Shown here piece by piece: positions 11,426 through 23,345 of a stretch of 64,000 bases of DNA. Source of the DNA: Patellaria atrata CBS 101060 (lineage: Eukaryota > Ascomycota > Dothideomycetes > Patellariales > Patellariaceae). The notes below the pieces were generated by a model. It saw only the letters and a program-made list of their open reading frames with translations, had not been told where the DNA came from and made no database searches. The stretch's first letter is position 1; every line of letters begins with the position of its first letter. The stretch is taken from the NCBI GenBank assembly GCA_010093705.1, contig MU006089.1, forward strand, positions 89,235 through 153,234. The letters are read 5' to 3'. Both the position numbers and the translations under genes were made by a program.

Positions 11426-12541
11426 ATGTCTTCGTGGTTGCATCGACAACGGAAAGGCGACTTGGTGGAATTGGCAAAGCAGGCGGGTGTGAGCGAGTAT
11501 GTATTCTGTTGTGTCTGTTCTGCGCGCTGTTAATTGGATGATTTATTTGGGCGTATTCGAAAGCCGAGATATGAATATGCTGACATCCTCATAGCTACGA
11601 TGGCCTGCTCAAAGATGAACTCGTTTCTGTACTCGATGAACATCTTCGCGCCAACTCGTCTTCGCTCTCCTCTAACGCTGCTTTCAACGACTTCTACCGT
11701 ACCGCTTCACCGGTGAAGAAGGAGCGCGCGGCTTCGACCACGTCAGGGCCCGACGTCCCGAAAAAGCGAAGGACCACAAAAGTCAAGGACGAGATTGAAG
11801 CCATGTAAGCCGCATACCGCAAATCACTTCCAACGTACATTCCTAACCGCCAACAGTATCAGTGGTGACGATACTCCAATTCAGAACTTGGTGGCACGAA
11901 CACCTCGCCTCCAACGCATTGCACAGAGCGTTCCACTACCAGCCTCGCCTGCTGAGGTTGCTGACGTTATTGATCGCCAAACGACAATTGCTAAAGAAAA
12001 GATTAGCTCCGCATACGCTAAACTGGGCGTCACGGAGAACATCGAATCTGTTAGAGAAAGTCTCTCTTCTGTCGTCGGAGTCGAGCTTCTCGTTTTGGGC
12101 CTTGAGTATTATGGCTTGCAAAAAGAAACGCTACCATGGCGTTATGCATTCGACTTCCCTGCAATCGGCTTTCTTGGGACCAATTCCCATCCTGTATCCA
12201 TCCCAGATTTCTTTTTGCTCGTCACGAGCTTCTTCTGGGCACCTACGAGCTTGTGGGCGGCTACGTCTATTCTTCTACCAGCGCTGGCCGCTTATTTCAT
12301 CAATTTCACCTTGAACGGGAAGAGTAGGTCAGTCTATCAAGCTGACCCTCTTACTTTCAACGTCGCAAAAGCTTTGATCACATGGCTCGTGTACTCTCAA
12401 GGTGCACAGTTTGCCGGACTTGTGAGCCCAGAGACTGCGGCGCGCGTCAATGCAGCAGTGCCTGGTGGCTATACCGGTGTGCTCATCGGATCGGGAGTAG
12501 GAGCGCTAGCTAGCATCTATGAAGCTGTGTTGAAGAGATGA
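11426..12541 (+). CDS. SAP-like domain plus multi-pass membrane protein
   Basis: Predicted exons are 11426-11496, 11595-11804 and 11857-12541, giving 321 residues. The N-terminus (MSSWLHRQRKGDLVELAKQ and the following GLLKDELVSVLDEHL) looks like a SAP / Rho-N type helix-extended-helix, usually linked to nucleic-acid binding. A basic linker with a possible nuclear signal follows (VPKKRRTTK). The second half is hydrophobic with about four to five membrane segments (VVGVELLVLGLEYYG, SIPDFFLLVTSFFWAPTSLWAA, SILLPALAAYFINFTL, TGVLIGSGVGALASIYEAV). I do not recognise a named family. A SAP fold joined to membrane helices would fit a nuclear-envelope or organelle membrane protein, but that is inference. 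Confidence 0.8.
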
Positions 12542-13415
12542 GCACTGACGGTCCTGGAGACGCGTCTATTTTTTATGAGTCATGCTACATTTATATTTTG
12601 GTTCGGTTACGCTTTTCGTATTTTGTTTCGATTCTTACTGTACGCATGCCTAGCATGTAGAGATTGGATCGAGGGGTAGCGGATGCCTGCAATGAGATTT
12701 GGGGAATTGGGGCGTTTTGGCTGTCATGCGATACCAGGCTTGATGTTGGGTTATAGGGGCGACGGAAGTTGGTAAAGAGCCATTTAAATGAAAGTTAATG
12801 ATTCACTGGATTTTATTCATTGACCGATTGTGTGGTGCACAGAGTGACAGAGTTGCTTTCAGTCTCCAATTGTACTAGTATCTCATCATCGAGCTAAGAG
12901 GGTGGTATAAAATCTCGATGTCCATTTTCTACAGAAGCTTTCACGATCCAATTTTGAAACACTCTTCAGTCTATAACCACATTAAACGGCCAACTTGCGC
13001 TATGCCTATCTGTATGTACATTCAACATAAATCTACACCTCGTCGTACGCGCACAAAACAGTAGTCGAAGAAAGCCACCACGAGAAAAAGAGCATTATAT
13101 ATAGTTCTATTAAGTGTTTCTTACATTAGAACAGGTGAGTTATTATCCGATGAAGTTTATAACTTTGTTTTTACAACGATCTTTCTACGATATATAGTTA
13201 CTGTCTATCTGGGACACCTTACTATGAATTCTACTATCTCGGTATTCGACAGCGCTATGACGACGACAATAAATGTCGTAGGATACGGTATTCTAGAATC
13301 GACACTTTTCACATCTCTATGTTGAGCTTTAAAGCGCTTAATTACGTGGCTCGGGATCTCGAGCGAGATCTATGCGGTGATGATATGATCTTCTTGGAGG
13401 TCTGCCAGGCACCGT
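12542..13415. other. Convergent spacer, no gene seen
   Basis: Nearly 900 bp without a supported ORF on either strand; AT-rich. Confidence 0.4.
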
Positions 13416-14240
13416 CTAGAGTTTCTTGTCCATAACGAATCCAAAATAGTCAAATGAACCCGCCTCCTTGGTGAGCTCTATTACCTCAATCCGCCAGGTA
13501 TCGTTACGTTCCAATAAGGGTATGATAAAATGTGGCTGTTGATACGTTATGTAAAGGAACCTTCCCTCTTTTCTCAGCACTCTGGCCACCTAAGTACTCC
13601 AATCATCAGAGATTATCCGTATACGGTGTAGAAAAGTTCCTCCCCCATGATTGCTGACTTGAAAATTAAAGAAATACGAACGTGAACACTTACCTGATCT
13701 AGATAAGACCCTGTATCCCTTCTCACATCCTCCGGTGGATCCCATAGACTTCCATGGAGCATGGAGTCCAGCGTACCCTTATCAATAGCAACATCGAATT
13801 CATCATTTGCGAATTCCATCATACTTCTCACATCTGCAACTTTCCACTCAATCCCTCTATTCTGCATATAACACTCGGCCATACTCTTGATCACGACCTC
13901 AGAGAAATCAACGCAGGCCTGACTTTTATAACCCAAATTGTAAAGATCGATTGGCAACGTCTGCATTGCGCCATACATATATTAATTCCAGTTGCTACAA
14001 GTGAAGATTCAGGGGAAGGGGAAGGAGAAGATGACAACTCACGCTATTTCCACATCCTAGATGCAAAATCCTTGGTATTTTTCCCTCAATCGACGGATTT
14101 GGCAATCTCTTCTCGAAGAACGACGATAATGCCTTGAATGACTTGAACCATTCGAACGTCCCATCATCGTCAGACCGGCTGTATCTTGTATTCCAATACT
14201 CCGGTTGGGAGAGCTCATGGAGCGATCTGGAACCACTCAT
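13416..14240 (-). CDS. Class I SAM methyltransferase, eEF1A-lysine methyltransferase-like (EEF1AKMT4/METTL13 group)
   Basis: Predicted minus-strand exons are 14240-14043, 13960-13694 and 13589-13416, giving 212 residues. Motif I is LHLGCGNS (joined to TLPIDLYNLGY), with VDFS as the acidic end of strand beta-2. KVADVRSM precedes FDVAIDKGTLDSML, a signature of the METTL13/ECE2-methyltransferase group. The start MSGSRSLHELSQPEYWNTRY also fits that group, where the xxPxYWxxRY block lies at the N-terminus. These enzymes methylate lysines of elongation factor eEF1A. Compact length and intact motif I argue for a working enzyme. The exact substrate lysine is unknown. Confidence 0.88.
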
Positions 14241-14875
14241 GACATATACCTATATAGAAGTGACTGAATATATTCACAGGAAAGGTTGTAATAGATTTAC
14301 AAAGAATACTGTCTGTATATGTGTCAGACGTGAGGGTGTTGAATAATCAAGATAATCGCTTGATTTCTATCTAAGGAAGGAACGTCTATATAAATTGAAG
14401 AGCTACCGAGAACACATATCCAAATCTCAACATAGCTAAGTGTCGTTGAGATATCTGTTGAGATAGTGGAGTCGGTTGAGGACGAAACAGATAACTTCTG
14501 AAGATAGACTTTCAGTGCTCCATACTACTCCGTGGCTGACAGCTGATAGATCCACCAAAGTGACCAATACTTCAACAATATGAGACTTTGAAAAGGGCAA
14601 GCGGCAGTTTCTGAGTACAGCATCCTCTAGTCTGGGATTAGCGCGGTTATTACTTAAGCTTTCCCAAGATAAACCTAGCGGGTAATAACGAAGGATAACG
14701 TCAGGCTGTTGAGGCTCGAAAGTGGGCGGGATATACTTTATATGAAGATGGAAGAGCAGCAGAACATAGGATACCAACGAAACTCTTGGATACGGATCAA
14801 GATATTCAAGGCCGTTTCTTACATAGGTTATCGGACCATGCATTCGATTATCAAACGGCGGCTTGCGTACTACAT
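14241..14875. other. Spacer between methyltransferase and PH-domain gene
   Basis: Carries the methyltransferase promoter and the 3' end of the minus-strand PH-domain gene. A 135-codon ORF at 14436-14843 (minus) has no recognisable features and I do not call it. Confidence 0.4.
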
Positions 14876-17800
14876 TTATGCTGATTTCCCTGAGCCCGTG
14901 AGTCTTACTTCTTCCGCTTCACTCAACCTCTCAATTTCGTTTTGTATTGCCAGCACCCAATGATCTCTTTCGGCACGGCTTCTCGTTCTGAACACTATAC
15001 TTCGCCCAGGTACACCTAACCTACTGACCAGTTTAAGCCTCGCTCTTCTGCCCTCACCCTTCACATCCTCTTGGGTTGAGTTGCTTTCTGGACCTCCCTG
15101 CGATCTAAATATGCCTTTGGCGCGCCCATGCCAAACAACAAAAGTGGTCATGAAATCTTCATCCGTGCTTGTCCATCCATCTTCTAAGTAGATACGGGGT
15201 AGGGCATGCTGGCCAGGCTTGTTCGCGTCAAAAGTGCGATTTTGGTATAGAAGATCATTTTCAGTCAAAAGACCAGAGTATAAGTAGCAGTCTTTAAGAT
15301 CCAGTGAAGAAACCTTTTCGTGGTGAATGTGCGCCACTTCCTTTCCGGTCCTGGTTCGTAATGTGTCCTGGAATAGAAGTAAACGCCCATGCACCAATAG
15401 AACTGTACATCGTGTAAATGTGCTGTGTCGCCTGGGTTTCCTATATAGGGTTCCGGCCACATGAATTGCGCGACAACGACTTATGCCGCACATGTTATAT
15501 AAGTCTGCAGAAGCGTACGTTTTCGTGACCTCCCATTTTCGAGCGAACTGCCCCATGAAAGATTCTGTCTCCTCATCGATTTTTAACTCGTTGAGATTTT
15601 TTTGACGAACGGACTTATAAAGTTGAATGTCAGCGGCGCTACGTGACTTCCAATATTTAGTCAGACCACGGAGACGGCTAATCCATTCAATTTTTGTGAG
15701 TTCATTGAAGGACTGGAGACGGATAACTAGACCATTAGACATGACAAGTTCGAACGTGCGGTCGTCGTCAAATTGTGTCGTTGTTCCTTGATCTTCATTG
15801 TTGTTGTCGGCCTCGAAATCGACATCCGAACCTGATCCTAGGTCATCATCGACGGTTGTGGCACCGCGGTAAACATTACGTATTTTGAGTACACTGCAGA
15901 GGTCTATGTAACCATCACAGTTCAACAACAAGTTTGCCTTCCGTTCTGCTTCATAATGTGCATCGAGGTCGTGCTTTTGCTGATCCTTAAACGTTGTAGA
16001 ACGCCCAGGGGTAAGCCATTCTACAGTGCCGTCCTTTACCGGATATGGATCGACATCATATATAAGCGGAATCTCATTATCTCTTTGATCAGGAGCTGCA
16101 ATATATGAGCTGGTAGGAACCGGTAACGTCGGCGGAGCGGGTGGCGACACGTTTCCTGGTTTAGAGAAAACAAGGTACTGATCGTGCGATGAAAAGTATA
16201 GCCGTCTATAGAGGAGTCGACCGAATCTTCGATCGATACCTCTTTGCGAGGTCAATCGAACAAGGAACCCTTCCACTGGAGCAGGTTCTGTCAATATTTC
16301 TCCGTTCTTAGCTCGCGTGGTTGTTGGGTAATGTTGTTTGGGTCGTAGTTCGAGTTCGTGCGACTTTATCATGGCTATTGTCCCATACATTCTACGCTCA
16401 TTAGGTCCGTGAATCCATTCAAGGCGGTCATAACGTTTCCAGGCCAGTCCCATGCGCCCATTCTTGGACCAGGATGAAACGATATCCGTCCATTCCGACG
16501 ATTTCAGAAGCATTTCCATGCATTGGGAGATAATGTTGGTCGCGACAGCTTGTTCTTCCTGTAGTACTTTCTCAATTGCTTCATCGTCGCCATTTGTGAT
16601 CTCATCCATTCTCTCTGATGATTCTAATTTATGAAAGGGGTCTTCTACATGTAAGGTAACACTGAGATCGGGAACATTAACTTGGAGCTCCGAGGCACCA
16701 TGCCATCCGAGAATATTACGGATAAACGTATACCACTCCACAGCACTTGAGCTGGATCTTGGTTGAAGAATATACAGTATGGTTCCGCCGGGAGTAGGAG
16801 CCCAGACGACGACTGACTTATCCAAGGATGAACATAGATTCACCCTGGTGTATTTACGACTCAGCTTGATTTGATGCTTGCTCTTCTTTCTTGACTGCGA
16901 TTTTTCGATGGCAGGTATTACCCGGGTCTTATACATCTGAAGCTCGAATTCTGCATCCTCATCGTGGGTGATCTCGCGGCATACAACCATGAACTCTCGC
17001 CATTTCTCGAGAGTCATGGAATCAATCTTTTGACTTTCATTCTCGTCATATTCATCGGGTAATTGGGCTTTGGAAGTGTCAACGCGTATGAGCATCTTCT
17101 CCATCTTGACGATCTGGCCATCTTTTGCACTACTTCGACGTGCGTTTCTAGATGCATGTAAGAGTTTCATCTGAGTAGACCGTGCCCTATCCTGGATATT
17201 ACTCCGTATAGTGTCTTTAGGGACATCAAAACGTACTAATCCTGAGGGTTTGAGTCGTCCAATAACCTGTGATTGGTCATGATTCTCCTCAATGGACGGA
17301 GGTGGTACATTGTTAACTAAAGGATTAGTTTCGCTTTGGACCTCCAATGCCGGGGAGGTGTATTTTTGGATGAGAGAGGAAGTGGAAGTAACATCATGAT
17401 GAGGCTCATTGGGAGACACGTCCGCTTCAGCCATAGAAGTCCTCGTGTCTGTCATAGTGACAGATCGGAGATCAGCGTCAGGTTTCGGGATCTTAGAGAT
17501 CTCCTCTGACTCTTGGAATATCTCATCAGGCTCAACTGGCTTCAGTGGCCGTTCCTTGGCAGTATGGAAAGATTCTGTAGTCTCAGTACGCGCCGGACGG
17601 TGTGAACCGCCAGCTATAAGTTGGTCTCCTGGTTTGGGGTCCTCTTGAACCCCAGTGGAGTTGGTGGCTTCGCGTTTAGGATTGTTCTTTGGTATGGAGG
17701 CTATATCGATATTTGATGATCCAGGTGCTACCGGTAGTGAAGTCTCGGTACTCACCCGCTGAGGCTCACCGTTATATGACCGATCATGATCGTCTTCTTC

Positions 17801-18319
17801 CTCTTCACTAATGTGATCCTTTGATAACCCTTTTGGTTGTGGAAAACTTCTCGCGAAGGTAGCAGACGAGCTTGGCCCACTTAGACCGGATAATCTGCGA
17901 TTATGATCGAAGGTAGTATTTGCAGAGAATGTGGCGGCTCGAGATGAGTAGTTTGAGTGCAGGTGGAGTTTATACCACTCGCGATCGTGACTTTTCAGCC
18001 ATCCCGTTGGGATAGGCCCAATGAAGCAACGACGCGTTGTGAGGTGAAGGTGCTCCGGTGTTGCATGTTTCTATTTGGCAATTGTTAAGTTCAACAGAAG
18101 AAGGATGAGAAGTTTTGTTCAACACCATACCAGACGATGAGTTGTGTAGGAATCAGGATGAAGGTTGGAACAGTCAACTCCATTTGCAGAAACATTCAGG
18201 GGATGGATGCTCATCTGTGGCGAGATATTTTGTAGGATCTCCGTTGTCGATGATGCTGTAGCTCTACTCGTGTAGCGCAGAAGGGGAGAGGATGTTTTAC
18301 GCGAGGGACACAACGAAGC
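14876..18319 (-). CDS. Large PH-domain protein, Spo71/meiotically up-regulated type (5' end uncertain)
   Basis: The main exon runs 18070-14876 (1,065 codons) and continues upstream past the non-ATG codon at 17755. The reading ...CFIGPIPTGWLKSHDREWY... matches the conserved N-terminal block of fungal Spo71-like PH proteins. A 60-bp intron (18130-18071) joins it to an upstream exon reading ...DSYTTHRL then KHATPEHLHLTTRRC. That exon has an in-frame stop near 18335 and no clear initiator, so a further first exon is likely and the 5' limit is approximate. Two PH-like regions are visible, around GFLVRLTSQRG...RRLYFSSHDQYLVF and AGTLYRKPRRHSTFTRCTVLLVHGRLLLFQD. The C-terminus ends with RSIVFRTRSRAERDHWVLAIQNEIERL. 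Known relatives bind phosphoinositides at the prospore or plasma membrane. The N-terminal third is disordered. Confidence 0.82.
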
Positions 18320-18707
18320 ATTAGAACGAACTTATTAGATACTATGGGTTACAGAAGGTAAAGGATAAGAATATGAAGGGTCCAAGTAAAGGAACTCATC
18401 CTATGTACCAGCGCGTTTACCTTGAGCTGTTGAGGAGGCGCGGCACACAAGCTAGGCACTAGTTCTACCTTAGAGATCTACACGTGCTCACTCTAATTTG
18501 ACGACGTCACCGTGAAAAATAGAACTAAAGGTTAGCTCGATACCTTAAACCAACCTAGCACTTGGGTTCTAGGTACGTACTGGCCACCTCACCTATAAGT
18601 TACTAGGTCTCTCACAAACATGATTGTTCTAGGAATTATTGAAAAGGAAAAATTCGTTGCGAACATCCAAACGATTTTGATTTTAGTTCTGTATACAAAA
18701 GGCTACT
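18320..18707. other. Promoter region upstream of PH-domain gene, end of HET pseudogene
   Basis: No full gene. A missing first exon of the PH-domain gene may lie here. Confidence 0.3.
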
Positions 18708-21416
18708 TCAGACGATTGTTACCGATTCAACCTGAACAGGTTCGAAATATGTGTCATCGAAAGGCCCGAATACATGCTGTATGAATCCTACTACTATTGA
18801 TATCTTTGATTCTATATCATCATCAGCAGCAGCAGCAACACCTGGCTTAAAATAGTCGTAATAGCACCTCCCACTACTGGGACAGTCACAGATTTCGTCG
18901 TCCTCTCGGGTAAGGAATATGGAGCAATCCTCGCATCCAAATTTACAGTGATTGCAGTTGCAATGTGAGTCCGTGGTCGCATTAGGGCATTGTTCATAGT
19001 TGTCAACAAGATGCAAATATTGGTCGAATTGTCTCCTCCACGGGAAGATACCCATAAAAAATGCTATGCAATTCCGATGTACCGACGTTCGTTTGGTAGA
19101 ATGGTTTCTGAAGTAGTTCCACGGGTTACCTAGCGGAGAGTCTTTTTCCTTCAGTTTGTACAAAACATTTCGAATGGCGAGTATTGTGTAGCCCAGAAAA
19201 CACCGGCGGGGGAGAATGTTTCGCTACCAGGAATGTGATGCAGTAAGAGGTCGGTTATATACCAGTAGTAGTCAGAAACGCCAAGGCAGTCTAAATTACA
19301 AAAATAGATAGGAAGAATGAATTTCTCGCTTAGTTCAAACCCCTGAGTAGCGTCCTCTTTAATGTACACCTCCTTCATCAGCCTATTTTGCATAGCCTCT
19401 GGTACAGATGAAGTAGAGACGTATGTAAAATATCTTCCTTGTGGACCATGTGCCACGAAGCTCAGTGGTTACAATAATCCACGCAAAGTGATGGATCCCC
19501 CTTTGAGGGTAGCAGTTCCATCATCCGTAACTAGTTCAAATTTGGCGTCCAGCAGTTCTGATAGAGGCATAGAATGGACAGAATTGACCTCGTTGTCGGG
19601 CTCGGGGCCAGGGCACACATTGAACCGAACCGCACTTCTACATGAAAGCCAGCTCCACGACGGAACAACATAACTAGGCAAGCCCATCCCATCTATCGGC
19701 GCGGGAGGAGTGAGATCAAATCCATTCTTGAAACCTTCGTCAATTTTTCAGTATAGACCATCAATGACAGAATTCGTCCATTGTTCAGCGATATATGGGT
19801 CCTCCGGTATAAAGGATTGAAACACTTTCGCAATGCCTGATAGAGCAATTGGTTTGACAGTATATTTTGTCAAGGTTCGTCTTGAATATTCCAAACATAT
19901 TAGCTCCCAATTAAGGGCAACGTTCCTACTTCTATTTTCAAACATGCCGTACTTTGTTCGGGGCAAGCGGTAATTCCCCCTCAAACGGATAGCTCACATC
20001 TGGGACTAACTCGTATACGAAGGCCTGTGGACAATCCCAAACGAGTTGTGTACTGAAGTGTAATACGCGAGGTGATAAAAATCACTCCTGTAAGACACAG
20101 GCCCGACCTGCCAACGGGACGTGACTATTTTGATCGAATACTGAATTATTGACTGCTCGTATGTTTTCGGGGTTCTCTCCCCAGAAAGCCCATGTTTTGA
20201 GCCTTTTTCTTCTCCGTCATATCTTGAGTTCGAGAACAAATGGTTTCGATTCGTCGGGATGCCTGCTCATAAAGCAGCCTTGATCGCTATCATTTGCGGA
20301 ACTTGCTGCTATATTGAGAATACCTTTGGCGTATACACTTCCCATACTGATTGATTCAATTGCTCAGTCCTCCGTAGAGTCTTGCAACATGTAAGAATGA
20401 CAATTGCAAGTCTTGAATAAGAGTAGCACGATACCTTGAATTATGCATAAAGAATCAATCTGTTGCTTTGTGATTAACATATAAAAGACGGAAAACGGTG
20501 AAGACTGACTTGCCCACAAATATCTAACTTTACGCACCACCTATTATAATGGGTATGGTTTATTTTAGTCGTATAGAACTCACTATCAAAATATGAACAT
20601 ATTTCGACTGCATCCCGAAATGTTTTGGGAAGTTGTGTGAGCGGGATACCCCTTTTGAAAGACCCAATGTTCGAACGGAGCAACCTCAAGATTTGTTTAC
20701 CCCCCCAGCAGTGACTCACCGTTATGTATCTGAGAGACGGCGTATATGGCATTGAACTTGTCTCTACGAGTTGAATCATATGGGCATCTTTTCCCACAGT
20801 AAGATCGAGAAGTCGAGTCGGTGGGACATTCGACCCATGAAGGTTCGATGCTGCTAATGTCTTGCGTATATTCGCGCAAATTTCGCGCTTCTGAATGCAC
20901 ATCGAGAACTGAGTTTGAGCCCAGTTCCGGAAAGGCCCTGATTTTGTACTAAAGTTGAATTCGGAACAATTTGATTGTGGGGTAGGTGTAATGATATCTA
21001 TCTGAGGTCAACGGAGCAAAGGCTAATATGTGGATGTGATCTCTTATCATATATACCGACAATAGATGAGACAAACTTTCTGCCATTCTGACGAATCGTC
21101 TAAGAACCAGGTGATTAGCAGCATGATGCACCTCAACTACTCTCTGCTTCTGGACTTTTTTGATTGATACTTCAATGTCACCATTATCAATATCAGCACA
21201 GAAAGGTTCGTAAATGATCGAAGACTAAAAATGGCTGCAGAGGACACAACTCTGAGAAGCGGATTCGATTATTGTGGCTGTACTGGTATGGAACGAGTTA
21301 AAAAATTCCGAAATATTTTCCGCCGGAAGTACTGTCTTATCATTTGGAGTTTTTGATCCCGGGGTTTCACGTTCCCGATCAGGATTGTCTGTTTCTGAGG
21401 CCTCGTTTTCCGTCAA
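18708..21416 (-). pseudogene. HET-domain (heterokaryon incompatibility) gene, broken
   Basis: Pieces of one HET-domain protein are collinear on the minus strand. From N to C they are a start near 21416 with SASQSCVLCSHF, then the HET core YITVSHCWGG...PLTQLPKTFRDAV at about 20780-20590, then VLQE / FLSPRVLHFSTQLVWDC near 20090-20030, MFENRSRNVALNWELI near 19940, GIAKVFQ near 19830, and PSYVVPSWSWLSC near 19660. The frame is broken by stops at 21225-21227 (TAG), 20082-20084 (TGA, where the family has Arg), 19748-19750 (TGA, likely former Trp) and 19469-19471 (TAA). There is at least one frameshift near 19940-19980. The tail to 18708 is Cys-rich and probably its C-terminal part. HET proteins trigger cell death on fusion of unlike hyphae; this copy cannot make a full product. 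Confidence 0.82.
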
Positions 21417-21988
21417 GTCTAGATGAGGGACAAAGGCGGTGCAATTTTAGCAAAGTTACGAATACCGGCCCCTTGGACGAATTGTCGCCATTAGAAGGAA
21501 AACGAGAGTAAAGGATGAGTGTCAGAGTATTATAAGAAATTACGCTACAAATATATCTTTGAAGAAAGGCCTTGAAAGAGGCCATATGGTTGTGTGATGC
21601 GCTTGCAGCACGCGTATGTGAGAGAAGCGAATGATTGAGGAATAAGAGGCGCTTGACGAAGATTTGACCCAATCATAAAAATTAGAATAGAGAGCTTCAA
21701 GAGTGACCGAGAGAAGGAACGCAAGCGTTCAATGTAAGTAATTGACAAAAGCCTCGCTTTTGAACCTGACCCACCCTGTGGATGTAGGACTTGATTGTAC
21801 ATACAGTACATCTGTAACATTGTAACCCAAGACGTGCTGTACAGGCGCGTAAGGCTTCATCAGGACACAGATCTGGTAGTACAGAATAATGTATAGCAAA
21901 TATACAGTGACTAATGGGTGCTAGCAAGGTTAAGGAAGAAATACAAAACGGAATCTTCGTCGAACTTAATGTTACTTGGGCAATAGTT
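21417..21988. other. Spacer with no supported gene
   Basis: Overlapping minus-strand ORFs of 70-97 codons lack family features. They may be degraded remains linked to the HET pseudogene, but I cannot show it. Confidence 0.3.
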
Positions 21989-22945
21989 TCAAGCTATTCC
22001 CACTTCCTGTAGGCCCATGTCGAACAATAAGAACTCTGCAGCTTTGTCACCTACAGATCGTACAGTGAATTTGTTTGGTCCCTCTAATCCGTCAACGAAT
22101 GCACCATCTCCCTCCCCGAGTTCTACATCGCCAACAATGATTTTAGCGCCTCCAGTAGTTGGCTGACTTTTAGCTGTCATGGCAACGTGTAGATATACCT
22201 TTCTCTTCCCCTCAGCAACTAGATCGTGAGTGACACTTTTCCCTGGACTCAATATTGAGGCGCTCATACTGACATCAGCATGTGCAGGAATCGCCTCGCT
22301 CTCAAGTGCGCCACCGGTGTGTCTCGTGACAGACTCGATGATGCGAACGAGGCTCTCCTTTTTCATTTCGTCTGTAAACTTCCGGGTTATATAGCTCGGG
22401 CGTAATCCTCGCACATTCGGTTTAGCCCAGATTTGTAGAAAATGAACAGGATCGTCTTTATCGCGGCTGTACTCTGAGTGCCTTATTCCTGTTCCTGCGC
22501 TGGTAAACTGCACTTCTCCTCGTTCCAATAACTCTAGATTTCCCATGCTGTCTGTATGTTCTAACGTCCCAGACACAATGTATGACCAAATAAGAAATTC
22601 CGCATGGCTATGAGTCCCGAATCCTTTATTAGGTTCAAGGCGGTCCTCGTTGATGACTCGGAGAGGACCGTACGATGAGACTTTAGGATCAAAATACGAT
22701 GCAAAGGAGAAAGTATGGAAGGTGTAGAGCCAACCATGGTCAGCATGACCACGTTCATTAGAACCTCGCTTTCTGACTGTCATCGTCGAAGGGGTAGTTC
22801 TGGATGACATTGTACGAAAGATAGAAGGGTTCCTGTACAGGACTTTTGGTAGAGAAGTGCGAAGGGATTGGGATAAAGCCACTGTGACTGCTGAGATATA
22901 TAATATTTGACGAGGAGATGATCTTTGAATGGAGTTCGTCTGCAA
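21989..22945 (-). CDS. Pirin family bicupin protein
   Basis: A single-exon frame of 318 residues. The N-terminal cupin carries the pirin signature HADHGWLYTFHTFSFASYFDP, the metal ligands in GFGTHSHAEFLIWSYIVSG and the matching E in GEVQFTSAGTGIRHSEY. The C-terminal cupin (VYLHVAM...GDGAFVDG) is more diverged, as usual. Met45 (MSSRTTP) starts a product of the usual pirin length, so the first 44 residues (basic, Ser-rich) may be a mitochondrial leader or untranslated. Pirins are Fe-binding proteins acting as transcriptional cofactors or as quercetinase-like dioxygenases; which applies here is unknown. Confidence 0.93.
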   Translation of the reverse strand: MQTNSIQRSSPRQILYISAVTVALSQSLRTSLPKVLYRNPSIFRTMSSRTTPSTMTVRKRGSNERGHADHGWLYTFHTFSFASYFDPKVSSYGPLRVINEDRLEPNKGFGTHSHAEFLIWSYIVSGTLEHTDSMGNLELLERGEVQFTSAGTGIRHSEYSRDKDDPVHFLQIWAKPNVRGLRPSYITRKFTDEMKKESLVRIIESVTRHTGGALESEAIPAHADVSMSASILSPGKSVTHDLVAEGKRKVYLHVAMTAKSQPTTGGAKIIVGDVELGEGDGAFVDGLEGPNKFTVRSVGDKAAEFLLFDMGLQEVGIA

Positions 22946-23345
22946 GGACTCTCAGAAATACGGGTACGGAAATCTATTTGTACTCTACAAGCACAAGACA
23001 CGACCCCGTACGAACGTAGGTGCTAGTCCATCGTAGAAATATTGTCCTGCTGTTAGTCGTCTACAAGGACCGGTTTAAATTCTTGAAAGATGTTTGTCAT
23101 GTTCCTGTCAGCTCTTGGTAATCCTATTATTGAATCTTAGTGAACATTGGAAAGTTTACAGAGCGATTTGCCAAGCCACTACCTTGACCTTACCCTTTGA
23201 GGATTAGTAATAACCCTACCATAACGTTATGCTGACGGATAAGGTTATCAGTGAGAACTAGGGCATGTCTATACTCTATAGGTATCTCTCCTGTCCCTTC
23301 TTCGATAAAACATTATCTGCACGAAAATGTGAGAAAGATCTCCAC
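22946..23345. other. Divergent promoter region, pirin / methyltransferase-like gene
   Basis: 400 bp between oppositely oriented genes. Short repeats of the ACCTTACC type are present, as elsewhere in this genome. Confidence 0.35.

Noticed and set aside
14436-14843. 135-codon minus-strand ORF between two genes
   Set aside because: No recognisable domain and lies in the region expected for UTR and promoter.
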